The notes under the pieces: model-generated
The model's input: the letters and a program-made list of their open reading frames with translations, nothing else
Databases searched by the model: none
Told to the model about the DNA's origin: nothing
Origin: Spirosoma radiotolerans
Lineage (GTDB): Bacteria > Bacteroidota > Bacteroidia > Cytophagales > Spirosomataceae
DNA length: 64,000 nucleotides
Assembly (NCBI RefSeq): GCF_000974425.1
Contig: NZ_CP010429.1
Location: 6,930,001 to 6,994,000 of the forward strand
Direction of reading: 5' to 3'
Program-made: the position numbers and the translations under genes
In this document: positions 16,940 to 25,370 of the stretch, one piece after another
How the letters are laid out: every line of letters begins with the position of its first letter
Position numbering within the stretch: the first letter of the stretch is position 1

Positions 16940-18103
16940 TTATTTGTCATGGTATGGTAATTCACGCTCTACATTATCAACCAGAATTCGCTCTGATTCA
17001 GGCATGTTCTCTTTGGGAGGATGCCGGTGCCACCAGGATGCCAGGATCGAACCTGTGATGTTCATCAATGGCCCAAAGACGGCCGGTGCCAGACCAACTG
17101 TCGCGACTTTACCCATCTGGTTGGCCAGTCCCGAGGCAAGCCCACCATTTTGCATGCCCACCTCAATGGCAATGGTGCGGCAGTCGCGTTCGTTCATGCG
17201 AAACAAACGGCCTGACCAGTAGCCCAGAAAATAGCCGAACAGATTATGCAGCAGCACCAGCCCAATCAACGAAGGACCGATAGTTAGTAACTTGTTCTGT
17301 CCGGCGGCTGTAATGATCGTAATGATAAAGCCAATTCCGATCATCGACACCAGGGGCATGGCCTCATCAAGCCATTTGGCTTTCCCGCTCAGGAACCGGT
17401 TAAATAGTAATCCGGCTCCAATCGGAAAGATCACCATTTTGAAAATATCCCACATCATATCCAGTACGTTAATGTCCACGAGTGCCCCGGCGAAAAGCTT
17501 CATCAGCAGAGGTGTCAGAAATGGGGCCAGCATGGTCGAAATGGCCGTTATGGTAATAGAAAGGGCCAGGTTGGCTTTGGCTAAATACGAAATCACATTG
17601 GAGGCCATCCCGTTGGGGGAGCAACCAATGAGAATAATACCAGCCGCAATCTCGGGTGGGAAACCGCTCAGGCTCGCAATGGTAAAGCCAATGGTGGGCA
17701 TGATGATGAAGTGGCTACCTACGCCAATAAGCACCCCTTTCGGCATTTTGATCACCCCAACAAAATCCTCCGCGCTCATCGACGTACCCATTCCGAACAT
17801 GATTAATTGAATCAGTGGGGTAATCAGCCTGCTGAATTTGAATCCGTTTAGGTCAACGAAATAGGCTGGGTAATATAGCGCCGTCGTGACAGCCGCAAAA
17901 ATCATGACCGTGTAGGCAAACCCTTTCAGGGCGTCGCTGGTCCGGAAAGCCAGCGCAATACTCAGAAAGAATAAGATAAGTAGCGGCCCCGCCCGATCCA
18001 GATGACCAGTGGCTGTCATACCCAGCGCCACCAGCAGTGTGAGTGCCACAAGGCCCCAATAGAGTTTAGCTTTTATTGTCACCATCAACGGGTTTATGAG
18101 CAA
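16940..18103 (-). CDS. Bile acid:sodium symporter (BASS) family transporter
   Basis: A 387-residue integral membrane protein with about ten hydrophobic segments. BASS signatures include LIQLIMFGMGTSM and the Gly/Pro/Asn-rich EIAAGIILIGCSPNGMASN, and the AIEVGMQNGGLASGLA stretch is the second crossover-helix region. BASS proteins import organic anions with sodium; bacterial and plant members carry pyruvate, pantoate or keto acids. Placed 8 bases after the lactonase gene, it may import the acid product of the exported enzymes. The start could instead be the Met codon at 18085. Confidence 0.87.
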   Translation of the reverse strand: MLINPLMVTIKAKLYWGLVALTLLVALGMTATGHLDRAGPLLILFFLSIALAFRTSDALKGFAYTVMIFAAVTTALYYPAYFVDLNGFKFSRLITPLIQLIMFGMGTSMSAEDFVGVIKMPKGVLIGVGSHFIIMPTIGFTIASLSGFPPEIAAGIILIGCSPNGMASNVISYLAKANLALSITITAISTMLAPFLTPLLMKLFAGALVDINVLDMMWDIFKMVIFPIGAGLLFNRFLSGKAKWLDEAMPLVSMIGIGFIITIITAAGQNKLLTIGPSLIGLVLLHNLFGYFLGYWSGRLFRMNERDCRTIAIEVGMQNGGLASGLANQMGKVATVGLAPAVFGPLMNITGSILASWWHRHPPKENMPESERILVDNVERELPYHDK

Positions 18104-18111
18104 TATGCCTA

Positions 18112-19017
18112 TTAGCGACGGCCGGGCGTATCAATGCGAAACGTTTCGAGATTGCCCTGGTCCTGAAGGGTTACGTAGGCCGTACGGTTGTCTTTGCCAC
18201 CGAACGTAATGTTGGACGGTTTTTTACCCGTCAGCACGATTTCCTGCAAAATTTTGCCAGCAGGTGAAACCTTTACGACCGTACCTTTGCCATGACGGGC
18301 AATGTACAGATTGCCCGCTATGTCGCAACGCATGCCGTCCATACCAAAATCCCCGAATTCAATCAGCAGCCGTTTATTCCGAATGGTTCCAGCGGGAGAC
18401 AACTCATACGCCCAAACTTTGCGCTGCACCGACTCGTTCACGTACAGGATTTTGCTGTCGGGACTCACCTCAACCCCGTTGCTTGTGCCCATATTCTCTT
18501 CCAGTAACGTTACCTTCCCATCCGGATCGATTCGCCAGAGATTACCGGTATTCGCTTTCCAGTTTGGGTCGCTGGCATACAGGCGGTCTTTGTTATCGAT
18601 GGCAATATCATTTGGCTGGTTCATACGGGGCTCGCTGGCGAAAATAGTCACTTGCTTTGCCCCGTTGGCTACCCGCAAAATGTTGTGTTTGGGGTAATCG
18701 GCGATAAACATGTCACCTTGTTGGTTAAACCGAATTCCGTTACCGATACTGCCTTCCGGCAGGGTGACGAATAAACTGGCCTGTCCGTCGGGTGTAATTT
18801 GGCCGATGGTGCCCTGACGCTCGAAATTAACCGCATAAAGCATCCCCGCCTTATCAACGGCGGGGCCTTCTACCCCCGAGGTGAAACTGTTCACGGATGT
18901 AAATACGCGGGCTTTGAAAAGCTCATCCTCAACGGATCGATTTGCTACGGTAACGGTCAATAAGGCGGCTGCAACTATCCACACCCGGATAGACGAGGCC
19001 ATTGGTCTTCGGTTCAT
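18112..19017 (-). CDS. SMP-30/gluconolactonase family protein, exported
   Basis: A 301-residue six-bladed beta-propeller of the SMP-30/gluconolactonase/LRE type. A hydrophobic segment at residues ~10-25 is a likely signal peptide. Probable metal ligands are Glu in SGVEGPAVD, Asn in NQPNDIAIDNKD, and Asn/Asp in TSNGVEVSPDSKILYVNES. The family hydrolyses aldonolactones or related esters in a Ca/Zn-dependent way. Its place between RidA and the transporter suggests it opens the lactone made by the dehydrogenase at 21749 (inference). Confidence 0.87.
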   Translation of the reverse strand: MNRRPMASSIRVWIVAAALLTVTVANRSVEDELFKARVFTSVNSFTSGVEGPAVDKAGMLYAVNFERQGTIGQITPDGQASLFVTLPEGSIGNGIRFNQQGDMFIADYPKHNILRVANGAKQVTIFASEPRMNQPNDIAIDNKDRLYASDPNWKANTGNLWRIDPDGKVTLLEENMGTSNGVEVSPDSKILYVNESVQRKVWAYELSPAGTIRNKRLLIEFGDFGMDGMRCDIAGNLYIARHGKGTVVKVSPAGKILQEIVLTGKKPSNITFGGKDNRTAYVTLQDQGNLETFRIDTPGRR

Positions 19018-19037
19018 TAATCAGTAGGAAAGAGTGG

Positions 19038-19511
19038 TTAGATGTAGGCAATGCAATCCATTTCGACCAGTGAATCGCCGGGAACGCCCCCATACACGGC
19101 TACCGTAGTCCGTACGGGCGGCTTGCTGCCGAATCGTCCTTTATAGACCTCGTTCATGGCTTTGTAGTCGTTCAGGTCGTGCAGAAATACCGTTACTTTC
19201 AGCACTTTTTCCATAGATGAACCGGCCTTGATGAGTTCTTTTTCCAGCTCCTTGAGCACCTCGTCCGTGTGAATTTTAATATCGCCTTCTTTATGGTACC
19301 CTTTACCAGCGACAAACACTAGATTGCCAAGTTTAGTGGATCCCGAAAAAAGAGGTACGTCCTGGTGGTTGACTACGTTGTAGGCTTCTTTTTCGGCCAC
19401 AGGGGCTGGCTCCTGCTGACTGGCAGCTTTTGTCATGGTAAGGCCCAAACCGGCTACGCCGGCAGCGGAAGCAAATAATCGTTTGAGGAGTGAACGGCGC
19501 TGCGTTTGCAT
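19038..19511 (-). CDS. RidA (YjgF/YER057c/UK114) family protein with export signal
   Basis: A 157-residue protein: a Tat-like N-terminus (RRSLLKRLFASAAGVAGLG) followed by a complete RidA domain (~45-157) with the Arg-containing PPVRTTVAVYGG and LVEMDCIAYI. RidA proteins hydrolyse reactive enamine/imine intermediates released by PLP ammonia-lyases. Cytoplasmic RidA has no signal, so an exported copy in the same gene run as an exported PLP enzyme is telling: it may finish the deamination. The catalytic Arg is conserved by eye. Confidence 0.87.
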   Translation of the reverse strand: MQTQRRSLLKRLFASAAGVAGLGLTMTKAASQQEPAPVAEKEAYNVVNHQDVPLFSGSTKLGNLVFVAGKGYHKEGDIKIHTDEVLKELEKELIKAGSSMEKVLKVTVFLHDLNDYKAMNEVYKGRFGSKPPVRTTVAVYGGVPGDSLVEMDCIAYI

Positions 19512-19572
19512 ACGTAATATAAAATTTGAAGGGTTACAAATAAAGATGTTAACGGATAGCTGGCGGACCAGA

Positions 19573-20307
19573 TTACTCGAAAATCAAGGTGCCATACTTT
19601 TTAAATTCGTGAAAATTACCAGCTGTCCGGGGCGTTGTCTTTTGCCAGGTCCAGGTTGTGTATCCTTGATCATAATCAATTCGGTACAAATTCGCCCGCC
19701 ATTGGCTACCCGGTTTGGGTGGCGTCTGAACAAGCGGTTGGAGCAGGCGGTAGGGAATGAAAAACTCGGCCATCCAGCTTTTAATGGCCGACAGGCTTTT
19801 TTTCTCGCCCCCCTGCACACTGGTTTCGTGCCTTGTCCGCTGGGCGCCCTGATAATGCCAGGGTCGCCAGCCCTGAAATTTTCCGTTCAAGTTAGGTACC
19901 AGAATCGCCAGTTCATAGTTCAGGGGCGAAATCTCATATTCGAGATAAATAGGGACTGATTGATCAGGCCAGAGAAACACTTCCACAACGTCTTCTTTAA
20001 ACAAGGATGCGAAATCTTCGGTGAGCGTAGCAGTGAGTTTCTGATCTTCACAGAAAAATAAAAAATAGACCCCTGTATCAGAGTACAAAAGTTTAGCCCG
20101 CGTGGCCAAGGCGGTACCCGACGATTCCTGTACGGTTATAGGCACCCACTCCGTTTTGGCCCAATTGCTGGCTGACCCGTTACTTGTTAGGCTAAAATCA
20201 GTGGTCTTTCTGACAACGAGCTGACCTGCGTCTTGGGCGTGGGTGTCAACAATTAGTACTAAGCAAAATATGACGAGCCGGAATGAAACTAGCTGGTGAA
20301 AAACCAT
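19573..20307 (-). CDS. CBM9-like carbohydrate-binding protein, exported
   Basis: A 244-residue protein with an N-terminal signal (IFCLVLIVDTHAQ) and a single domain of the family-9 carbohydrate-binding type: NWAKTEWVPI near the start, an acidic KEDVVEVFLWPD centre, YLEYEISPLNYELAI, and Trp-rich FQGWRPWHYQG. No catalytic domain is fused. It probably binds a sugar or sugar-acid ligand of this locus in the periplasm or at the surface. Confidence 0.75.
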   Translation of the reverse strand: MVFHQLVSFRLVIFCLVLIVDTHAQDAGQLVVRKTTDFSLTSNGSASNWAKTEWVPITVQESSGTALATRAKLLYSDTGVYFLFFCEDQKLTATLTEDFASLFKEDVVEVFLWPDQSVPIYLEYEISPLNYELAILVPNLNGKFQGWRPWHYQGAQRTRHETSVQGGEKKSLSAIKSWMAEFFIPYRLLQPLVQTPPKPGSQWRANLYRIDYDQGYTTWTWQKTTPRTAGNFHEFKKYGTLIFE

Positions 20308-20410
20308 ATCGTGTGTGCACTACAGAAGCGCTTGAGATAGAGGCTGTGGTTTTGTTGTATTAGTTGCAATAGTGGGCGCGCGGGCTGTCGAACGCAGCAC
20401 TAAAAGCAGC

Positions 20411-21685
20411 CTAGGAGCGTGGACGCTGGGTGACGACAACTGGGTTGGCAATACCGTTGAGGTCATAGACAATTTTTCCATTCCGGATGGTCATCTCGCA
20501 ACTAAGCTTTTGTTTGCCTTCCACTTTATAGCCGGTATAATCGAAAAAGCCAAAAGGTGTAACGTCACGAGCCAAAAAACGACCATTTTCCAGATTCAGG
20601 ATAGCGACATCAGCCACCGCCCCTTCGGTCAAATGGCCTAGTTGAGGACGTTTGATGGCTTGCGCTGAAGACCAGGTACTGGCTTTGATTACACTCGGCA
20701 AATCCATCCCCATTGCCATAAATTTCGACATGACGTTCAGCATATCTTTCATGGCGTTGTTCATGCTGCCCGTGTGAATATCCGTGCTGATCGTGTTGGG
20801 GTAAAAGTGGCTTTTTAAGGCCGGAATGGCCTGCGAGAAGGCAAAGCTGATGCCGCCGTAGCCTACGTCGAAGATGATTCCTTTTTTCTGGGCTTCCCAC
20901 ACAAACGGCTTAACTTGTTTGGTTGCCACATCGACAATCGGCTCCCGGCTTCCCAGTTGTCCGAAGCAGTGGGTGTAAATATCACCCGGACGCAGGTGTT
21001 TCAGATACAGTTCTTCGATGGACAAGGTCGGTTTGCTGCCCCCAAAGTCAATCATAACGGGCACATCGGCCAGCTTACCCGCTGCTACCGCCCGGTCGGT
21101 TGGTGTCCAGTCGTACCCGTTGAAGTGGGCCAGCTTAACGCCCACTACCTGGTCGGGGTAGCGTTTGGCCATCTCAGCCGTTTTCTCAGAATCCATATCC
21201 TCGATGTTCTGTTCAAACTTGCCGCCCCGCATGCCACTACCGACAATATTTAACAAGGCTAGCACCCGTGTCTGAGAAATGTCGATGGTTTGCTTTTTAA
21301 ACGTTTCAAAATCGCGCCAGCCCGAGCAGCCCGCATCCACGACGGTCGTCACCCCGTTGCGAAATGTGAACACATCGGGAGGCAGGGCGTTGGGTCCATT
21401 GCTGTAGGTCTGATCCAGGTTGGTGCCGAAAAACACGTGGGCGTGCAGGTCGATCAATCCGGGTGTTACGTAAAGTCCTTTGGCGTTGACCACCTGCCGG
21501 GCGCCCTGGGCATCAATGGTTTTAGCGACTTTCGCAATCTTACCATCGGCAATGGCGACATCCATGATAGCGTCGATGCCGTTTTTGGGGTCAATAACGT
21601 GACCGCCTTTAATCACGACAGCGTAGTCCTGAGCCAGTGCCAGTTCGCTGAGTAAGGTAAAAACAAAGAAAATAAGTCGCTTCAT
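20411..21685 (-). CDS. Amidohydrolase/deacetylase family metallohydrolase, exported
   Basis: A 424-residue protein. Signal peptide MKRLIFFVFTLLSELALAQ. The amidohydrolase (dihydroorotase-like) TIM barrel has the metal motif GLIDLHAHV (H81, H83), a probable carbamylated Lys in VVGVKLAHF, a His in DIYTHCFG and the catalytic Asp in ISTDIHTGS. Relatives occur beside DgaE-type PLP lyases and are called amidohydrolase/deacetylases. It may remove an N-acyl group before the PLP enzyme acts. It lies 63 bases downstream of the dehydrogenase gene in the same direction. Confidence 0.87.
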   Translation of the reverse strand: MKRLIFFVFTLLSELALAQDYAVVIKGGHVIDPKNGIDAIMDVAIADGKIAKVAKTIDAQGARQVVNAKGLYVTPGLIDLHAHVFFGTNLDQTYSNGPNALPPDVFTFRNGVTTVVDAGCSGWRDFETFKKQTIDISQTRVLALLNIVGSGMRGGKFEQNIEDMDSEKTAEMAKRYPDQVVGVKLAHFNGYDWTPTDRAVAAGKLADVPVMIDFGGSKPTLSIEELYLKHLRPGDIYTHCFGQLGSREPIVDVATKQVKPFVWEAQKKGIIFDVGYGGISFAFSQAIPALKSHFYPNTISTDIHTGSMNNAMKDMLNVMSKFMAMGMDLPSVIKASTWSSAQAIKRPQLGHLTEGAVADVAILNLENGRFLARDVTPFGFFDYTGYKVEGKQKLSCEMTIRNGKIVYDLNGIANPVVVTQRPRS

Positions 21686-21748
21686 CGATAAGAGTTTGTT
21701 TGGTGCCCGGCTATAATTGAGTGGCGGGGCGGAGCTTTTGTAATTCCG

Positions 21749-23221
21749 TTAAACCTTCTGCTTTTTATCTTTCCGCCGGGCAAGTTTGTCGTTGGCGGGT
21801 AGCGTAATTTTCCATATGTCTCCGCCAGCTTTGCCGCCATATTCGATTACATAAACCGTATTGCCTATTTGTAGCGCATCGCTGGGGCTGGTAAAGCCGT
21901 TGACAATCCGGGTCGTCTTGACTTTATAGTTATCAGTGGCTTTGTCGTAGAGCATGTGCAGATGCAACAGGTCTTTACCTTGCTTGCGCAGTGGGTTTGG
22001 ATTGTTGGCGCCGTTTTTACCGCCCCCTGCGTACCGTATCACAAAACCATCGCCCTGGAGATCGCTCCCCAGCTCGTTGTGGGTGTCGAAAAGCAAGCCT
22101 AGCGGGGAGCTGTGCGCGTTGAAGGTTCCAACGGTAACGCCCGTTGAGTCGCCATCCATCACCTTGCCGGTTGCCCGGTCGCGGTATTCATTAGCGTCGG
22201 GACCCAGGTTTTGTACGGAGGGTGTAAACGAGACTCCCTGTGGTTTCTTGGGAAATTCGGGGTCATTCCGGAAATAGCGCATCAGCCAGGCATGGGCAAA
22301 CTTGCTCATAAACGGATCATTATCGGGATTTGGCTGCCAGTTGGGGTCCTGCTGTGGATTCTCAATGCCGCCCATGATCCAGGGAAAGCCGTAATGACGC
22401 CCCTGCCGTACCCAGAACATATCTTCGGGGTGGTCATAATCGCCGGAGTTAGACACTGCGAACAGCTTACCGTCGGCGTCAAATGCCATGTCGTAAGCGT
22501 TCCGGATACCCTCAGCGTAGATGTAGCCATCGGCTTTGAGCTTAGCTTCATCATTCGTCAATAGCAGGTTTTTGGCTTTCACCGGGAACCGAAAAATCCG
22601 GGCCGTCAGCGCGTTGTCGCGCGCGTTTGGGTAGACACCCCCATTATCCTGGACTTCCCCATGATCGGTGCGGGCGCCCGTGTTCACATACACATATTTC
22701 TGATTCGGGCTGATTTCCAGTGCATTCCAACCGTGATCAAAGGTTGTTTTGTTGGTGCCGTATTCCACCGTGTTAAACACTTCCGTCATCTCCGGCTTTC
22801 CCGTCGTCTGCATGTCATAGCGAACCATCCGGCCTTTGGTGCCTTTGTTGTTGTTCACGCTAATGTTGCCGGCTAGAAACAAAGTATTCTTTAAAAAAGC
22901 AGCGCCCTGCAATCGGGTGATGCCATGGTCTTCGGCGGAGAAAACTTTCTGAGAAGTAGGGGCCTGCCCCGGCGACTCCACAATCTGGTACACCTCGCCG
23001 GTAAACGTCGTGTAGTAGACAGCACCAGTGACGGGATTCCGGATCAGCCGTACGGCTTCGGGGACGACCTTCATGTAATGTTCGACTTGAATATCCGGGC
23101 GCAGGGCAACCGGCGGCTGGGTCGATTGCCCTGGGGAGGTCTGAGCCATAACCAGTCCGGAACTGACGAGCGCCAGGTTAAGCAGACTGGCTTTTAGCAG
23201 AAACAGCGTTGAGAGTTTCAT
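21749..23221 (-). CDS. PQQ-type sugar dehydrogenase-like beta-propeller, exported
   Basis: A 490-residue protein with a signal peptide ending VSSGLVMAQ and a beta-propeller of the glucose/sorbosone dehydrogenase type. Characteristic blocks are LQGAAFLKNTLFLAGN, HGWNALEISPNQKYVYVNTG and AEGIRNAYDMAFDADGKLF, followed by a Trp-rich GRHYGFPWIMGG stretch. Such proteins oxidise sugars with PQQ and pass electrons to cytochrome c. The adjacent cytochrome c gene, 11 bases upstream, supports this. Binding of PQQ cannot be confirmed by eye. Confidence 0.8.
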   Translation of the reverse strand: MKLSTLFLLKASLLNLALVSSGLVMAQTSPGQSTQPPVALRPDIQVEHYMKVVPEAVRLIRNPVTGAVYYTTFTGEVYQIVESPGQAPTSQKVFSAEDHGITRLQGAAFLKNTLFLAGNISVNNNKGTKGRMVRYDMQTTGKPEMTEVFNTVEYGTNKTTFDHGWNALEISPNQKYVYVNTGARTDHGEVQDNGGVYPNARDNALTARIFRFPVKAKNLLLTNDEAKLKADGYIYAEGIRNAYDMAFDADGKLFAVSNSGDYDHPEDMFWVRQGRHYGFPWIMGGIENPQQDPNWQPNPDNDPFMSKFAHAWLMRYFRNDPEFPKKPQGVSFTPSVQNLGPDANEYRDRATGKVMDGDSTGVTVGTFNAHSSPLGLLFDTHNELGSDLQGDGFVIRYAGGGKNGANNPNPLRKQGKDLLHLHMLYDKATDNYKVKTTRIVNGFTSPSDALQIGNTVYVIEYGGKAGGDIWKITLPANDKLARRKDKKQKV

Positions 23222-23232
23222 ATTGAAAAAGA

Positions 23233-23685
23233 CTAATTGGAATTGGCTAATTTTCGGAGATAGGCAACCAACTGCCAGCGTTGTTCGTCGCCAAAAGCTT
23301 CTTTAAAAGCGGGCATGTTGCCCCGACCCGTCGAGAGTTTCCAGAACAGAACACCGTCGCTCTGGCTTTTTACCGGATTGCTGTGGAAATTGGCCGGTGT
23401 AGCGCCCAGCGATCTGCCCGCTGCCCCGTCACCATAACCCGTTTCACCATGACAGGAAGCACAGTATAAATTGTACAGTTCTTCGCCCTGCTGAATGGTC
23501 AGGGGTTCATACGGAAATGGGCTTTTTAACGTGTCGGCCCAGGCTGGCGCTTTCCACCGACTCAGCGTATCGGTCGCCGTTGTGGCGGCTTCTGGCTTTG
23601 GGGACGTACCCGTGGTAAACGAACTTAGCGCAAACGCGCCCAGGCTGCCCAGCACTAAAAAAGGAACAATTATTCGACTACGCAT
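23233..23685 (-). CDS. Cytochrome c (electron acceptor of the adjacent dehydrogenase)
   Basis: A 150-residue protein with an N-terminal signal segment, one haem site (C75-A-S-C78-H79) and a probable axial Met in GRGNMPAF (M124). It is a small class I cytochrome c. Its placement 11 bases before the dehydrogenase gene makes it the likely electron acceptor, passing electrons to the respiratory chain. Confidence 0.9.
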   Translation of the reverse strand: MRSRIIVPFLVLGSLGAFALSSFTTGTSPKPEAATTATDTLSRWKAPAWADTLKSPFPYEPLTIQQGEELYNLYCASCHGETGYGDGAAGRSLGATPANFHSNPVKSQSDGVLFWKLSTGRGNMPAFKEAFGDEQRWQLVAYLRKLANSN

Positions 23686-23750
23686 ATACTACTAATCAGT
23701 TACTTGCATGGAAGAGGGGGCAGCCAGAGAGACAGGTATGCCCGTACCCG

Positions 23751-25346
23751 CTAATCGATATCCCACCAGATCGGCGTAAAGGGACTATCTTTATTATCCA
23801 GGTGTTTTTTTACCGCGTCATCGACGGCGGCTTTACTGGCGTTGGTGATGATGGTGGGATACACCAGCCGTTTGATGAATTCGCCATCCGGAATCGCACC
23901 ACCGCTATTGTTGACTTTGATCGGATAGAGCTTTGGATACCCGGTTCGGCGAAACTCCGACCAGCCTTCCACGCCTTCGGGCCAAATAGCAATCCATTTC
24001 TGGGTAATGATCCGTTCGAGCTGCCGTTCCAGGCTGACACCATCTTCCCATTTCACCGTGATATTTGTTAACGCGGGTGAGTTATTGTCGGCGTTTTTCG
24101 GATCTACATAAGCCGTTTGCGTACTCACGCTATTCAGGTACGTATCCACACCCGCAACGCCCAGCGTTTTGAAGGAAAGCCGAATCCCGTTTTCATAGAA
24201 ATCTTTAGCGGAACCACCGCCCATGTTCCAGCCGCGCAGGACGCCCTCGGCCCGCAGGAAGTAACTTTCGGCAACGTCCATAATTTTGATCGGCGTCGTT
24301 TTGGTAAACAGCAGCTCGGAGTAGCCTTGGTAGCGGCCTTTCTCCGGAATCACGACGCCTGCTCGAATGCCTTTGATCTGGCCGGCCACGGCGCCATCTT
24401 TAGCGCCGACGGCATAATACGGCAGGCGAGGATCTTTAAAGCCGGTCAGGTACGTTTCAACCGGTGCGGCCAGCCGGATATCCGACCAGGAGTACGTGAT
24501 CTGCTCCAGGGGGTGGGTGTTGGTCGGAATGACCTGAAAGGATTTATCCCCGTCAGCCAGCACACCCCATTTATGATTAACAGCGGCTTCGGCCTCCGTC
24601 TTGGCTTTAGCCGGACTTACCTTGGCAATCCGGACAGCCAGTCGCAGACGTAGCGTGTTAGCCATTTTTACCCACTGTTTATAATCACCCGCGTAGCTGG
24701 TTTTATCAAATTTGGCAAAGCGAATCAAATCCGCCGTTGGGTTGGCATCTTCGGCGGCCGTCAGGGTGTTAATGGCCTGATCGAGTTCAGCGAAGAAAGC
24801 GTTGTACGCTTCTTCTTCAGAATCGAAGGCAACTTCGCTGCTGTTGCCGTATTTGGTATATGGCAGTGGTCCCAGCACATCCACCATGCGGTGCGCAGCC
24901 GCTACTTTAAGCATAAGGGCAATGGCGTACAAATCCGGATATTTGGTATCAAACCCCTTCTTCTTCATCTGTAACCATTGATCCAGTACCCCTACGGCGG
25001 GGCCGCTCCAGACCGTACCATTCCAGCCATCGACCAACGAATAGGTCGTGTTATTTTTGTTGTCCAGAAAAGGAGTGGGCGTCATCAGCATACCCGAATA
25101 CACGTCCGCATTCAGATTTTGCTGTAGCTGGTAGGTTCCCGTGACCGTCGCCACAATTCGGTTCTGCATCAGCGGCAACAAAATTCCGCCTTCATTGGCA
25201 TCCGCTTCAAGCTGCTTATCCGTAATCAGTTTATTATCCTGATTCAGGGTTTCCATGTAGTCGGTGCAGGCGGAGGCCACCCAGACCAGCAAGCCTACCC
25301 CCAGGATCAATTTATGGCGTATAGAATTCGTTGCTATCGATTTCAT
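23751..25346 (-). CDS. SusD/RagB-like nutrient-binding outer-membrane lipoprotein
   Basis: A 531-residue protein. Lipoprotein signal with Cys in WVASACTDY near residue 27. The body resembles the SusD-like (SusD/RagB) alpha-helical fold, with TPR-like helices (KVAAAHRMVDVLGPLPYTKY) and a C-terminal WPEGVEGWSEFRRTGYP segment. It forms the ligand-binding lid on the SusC partner encoded 24 bases upstream. The substrate is unknown; the enzymes downstream suggest a sugar or amino-sugar compound. Confidence 0.92.
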   Translation of the reverse strand: MKSIATNSIRHKLILGVGLLVWVASACTDYMETLNQDNKLITDKQLEADANEGGILLPLMQNRIVATVTGTYQLQQNLNADVYSGMLMTPTPFLDNKNNTTYSLVDGWNGTVWSGPAVGVLDQWLQMKKKGFDTKYPDLYAIALMLKVAAAHRMVDVLGPLPYTKYGNSSEVAFDSEEEAYNAFFAELDQAINTLTAAEDANPTADLIRFAKFDKTSYAGDYKQWVKMANTLRLRLAVRIAKVSPAKAKTEAEAAVNHKWGVLADGDKSFQVIPTNTHPLEQITYSWSDIRLAAPVETYLTGFKDPRLPYYAVGAKDGAVAGQIKGIRAGVVIPEKGRYQGYSELLFTKTTPIKIMDVAESYFLRAEGVLRGWNMGGGSAKDFYENGIRLSFKTLGVAGVDTYLNSVSTQTAYVDPKNADNNSPALTNITVKWEDGVSLERQLERIITQKWIAIWPEGVEGWSEFRRTGYPKLYPIKVNNSGGAIPDGEFIKRLVYPTIITNASKAAVDDAVKKHLDNKDSPFTPIWWDID

Positions 25347-25370
25347 GATTCCAAGATAGATTTGTCGTGT

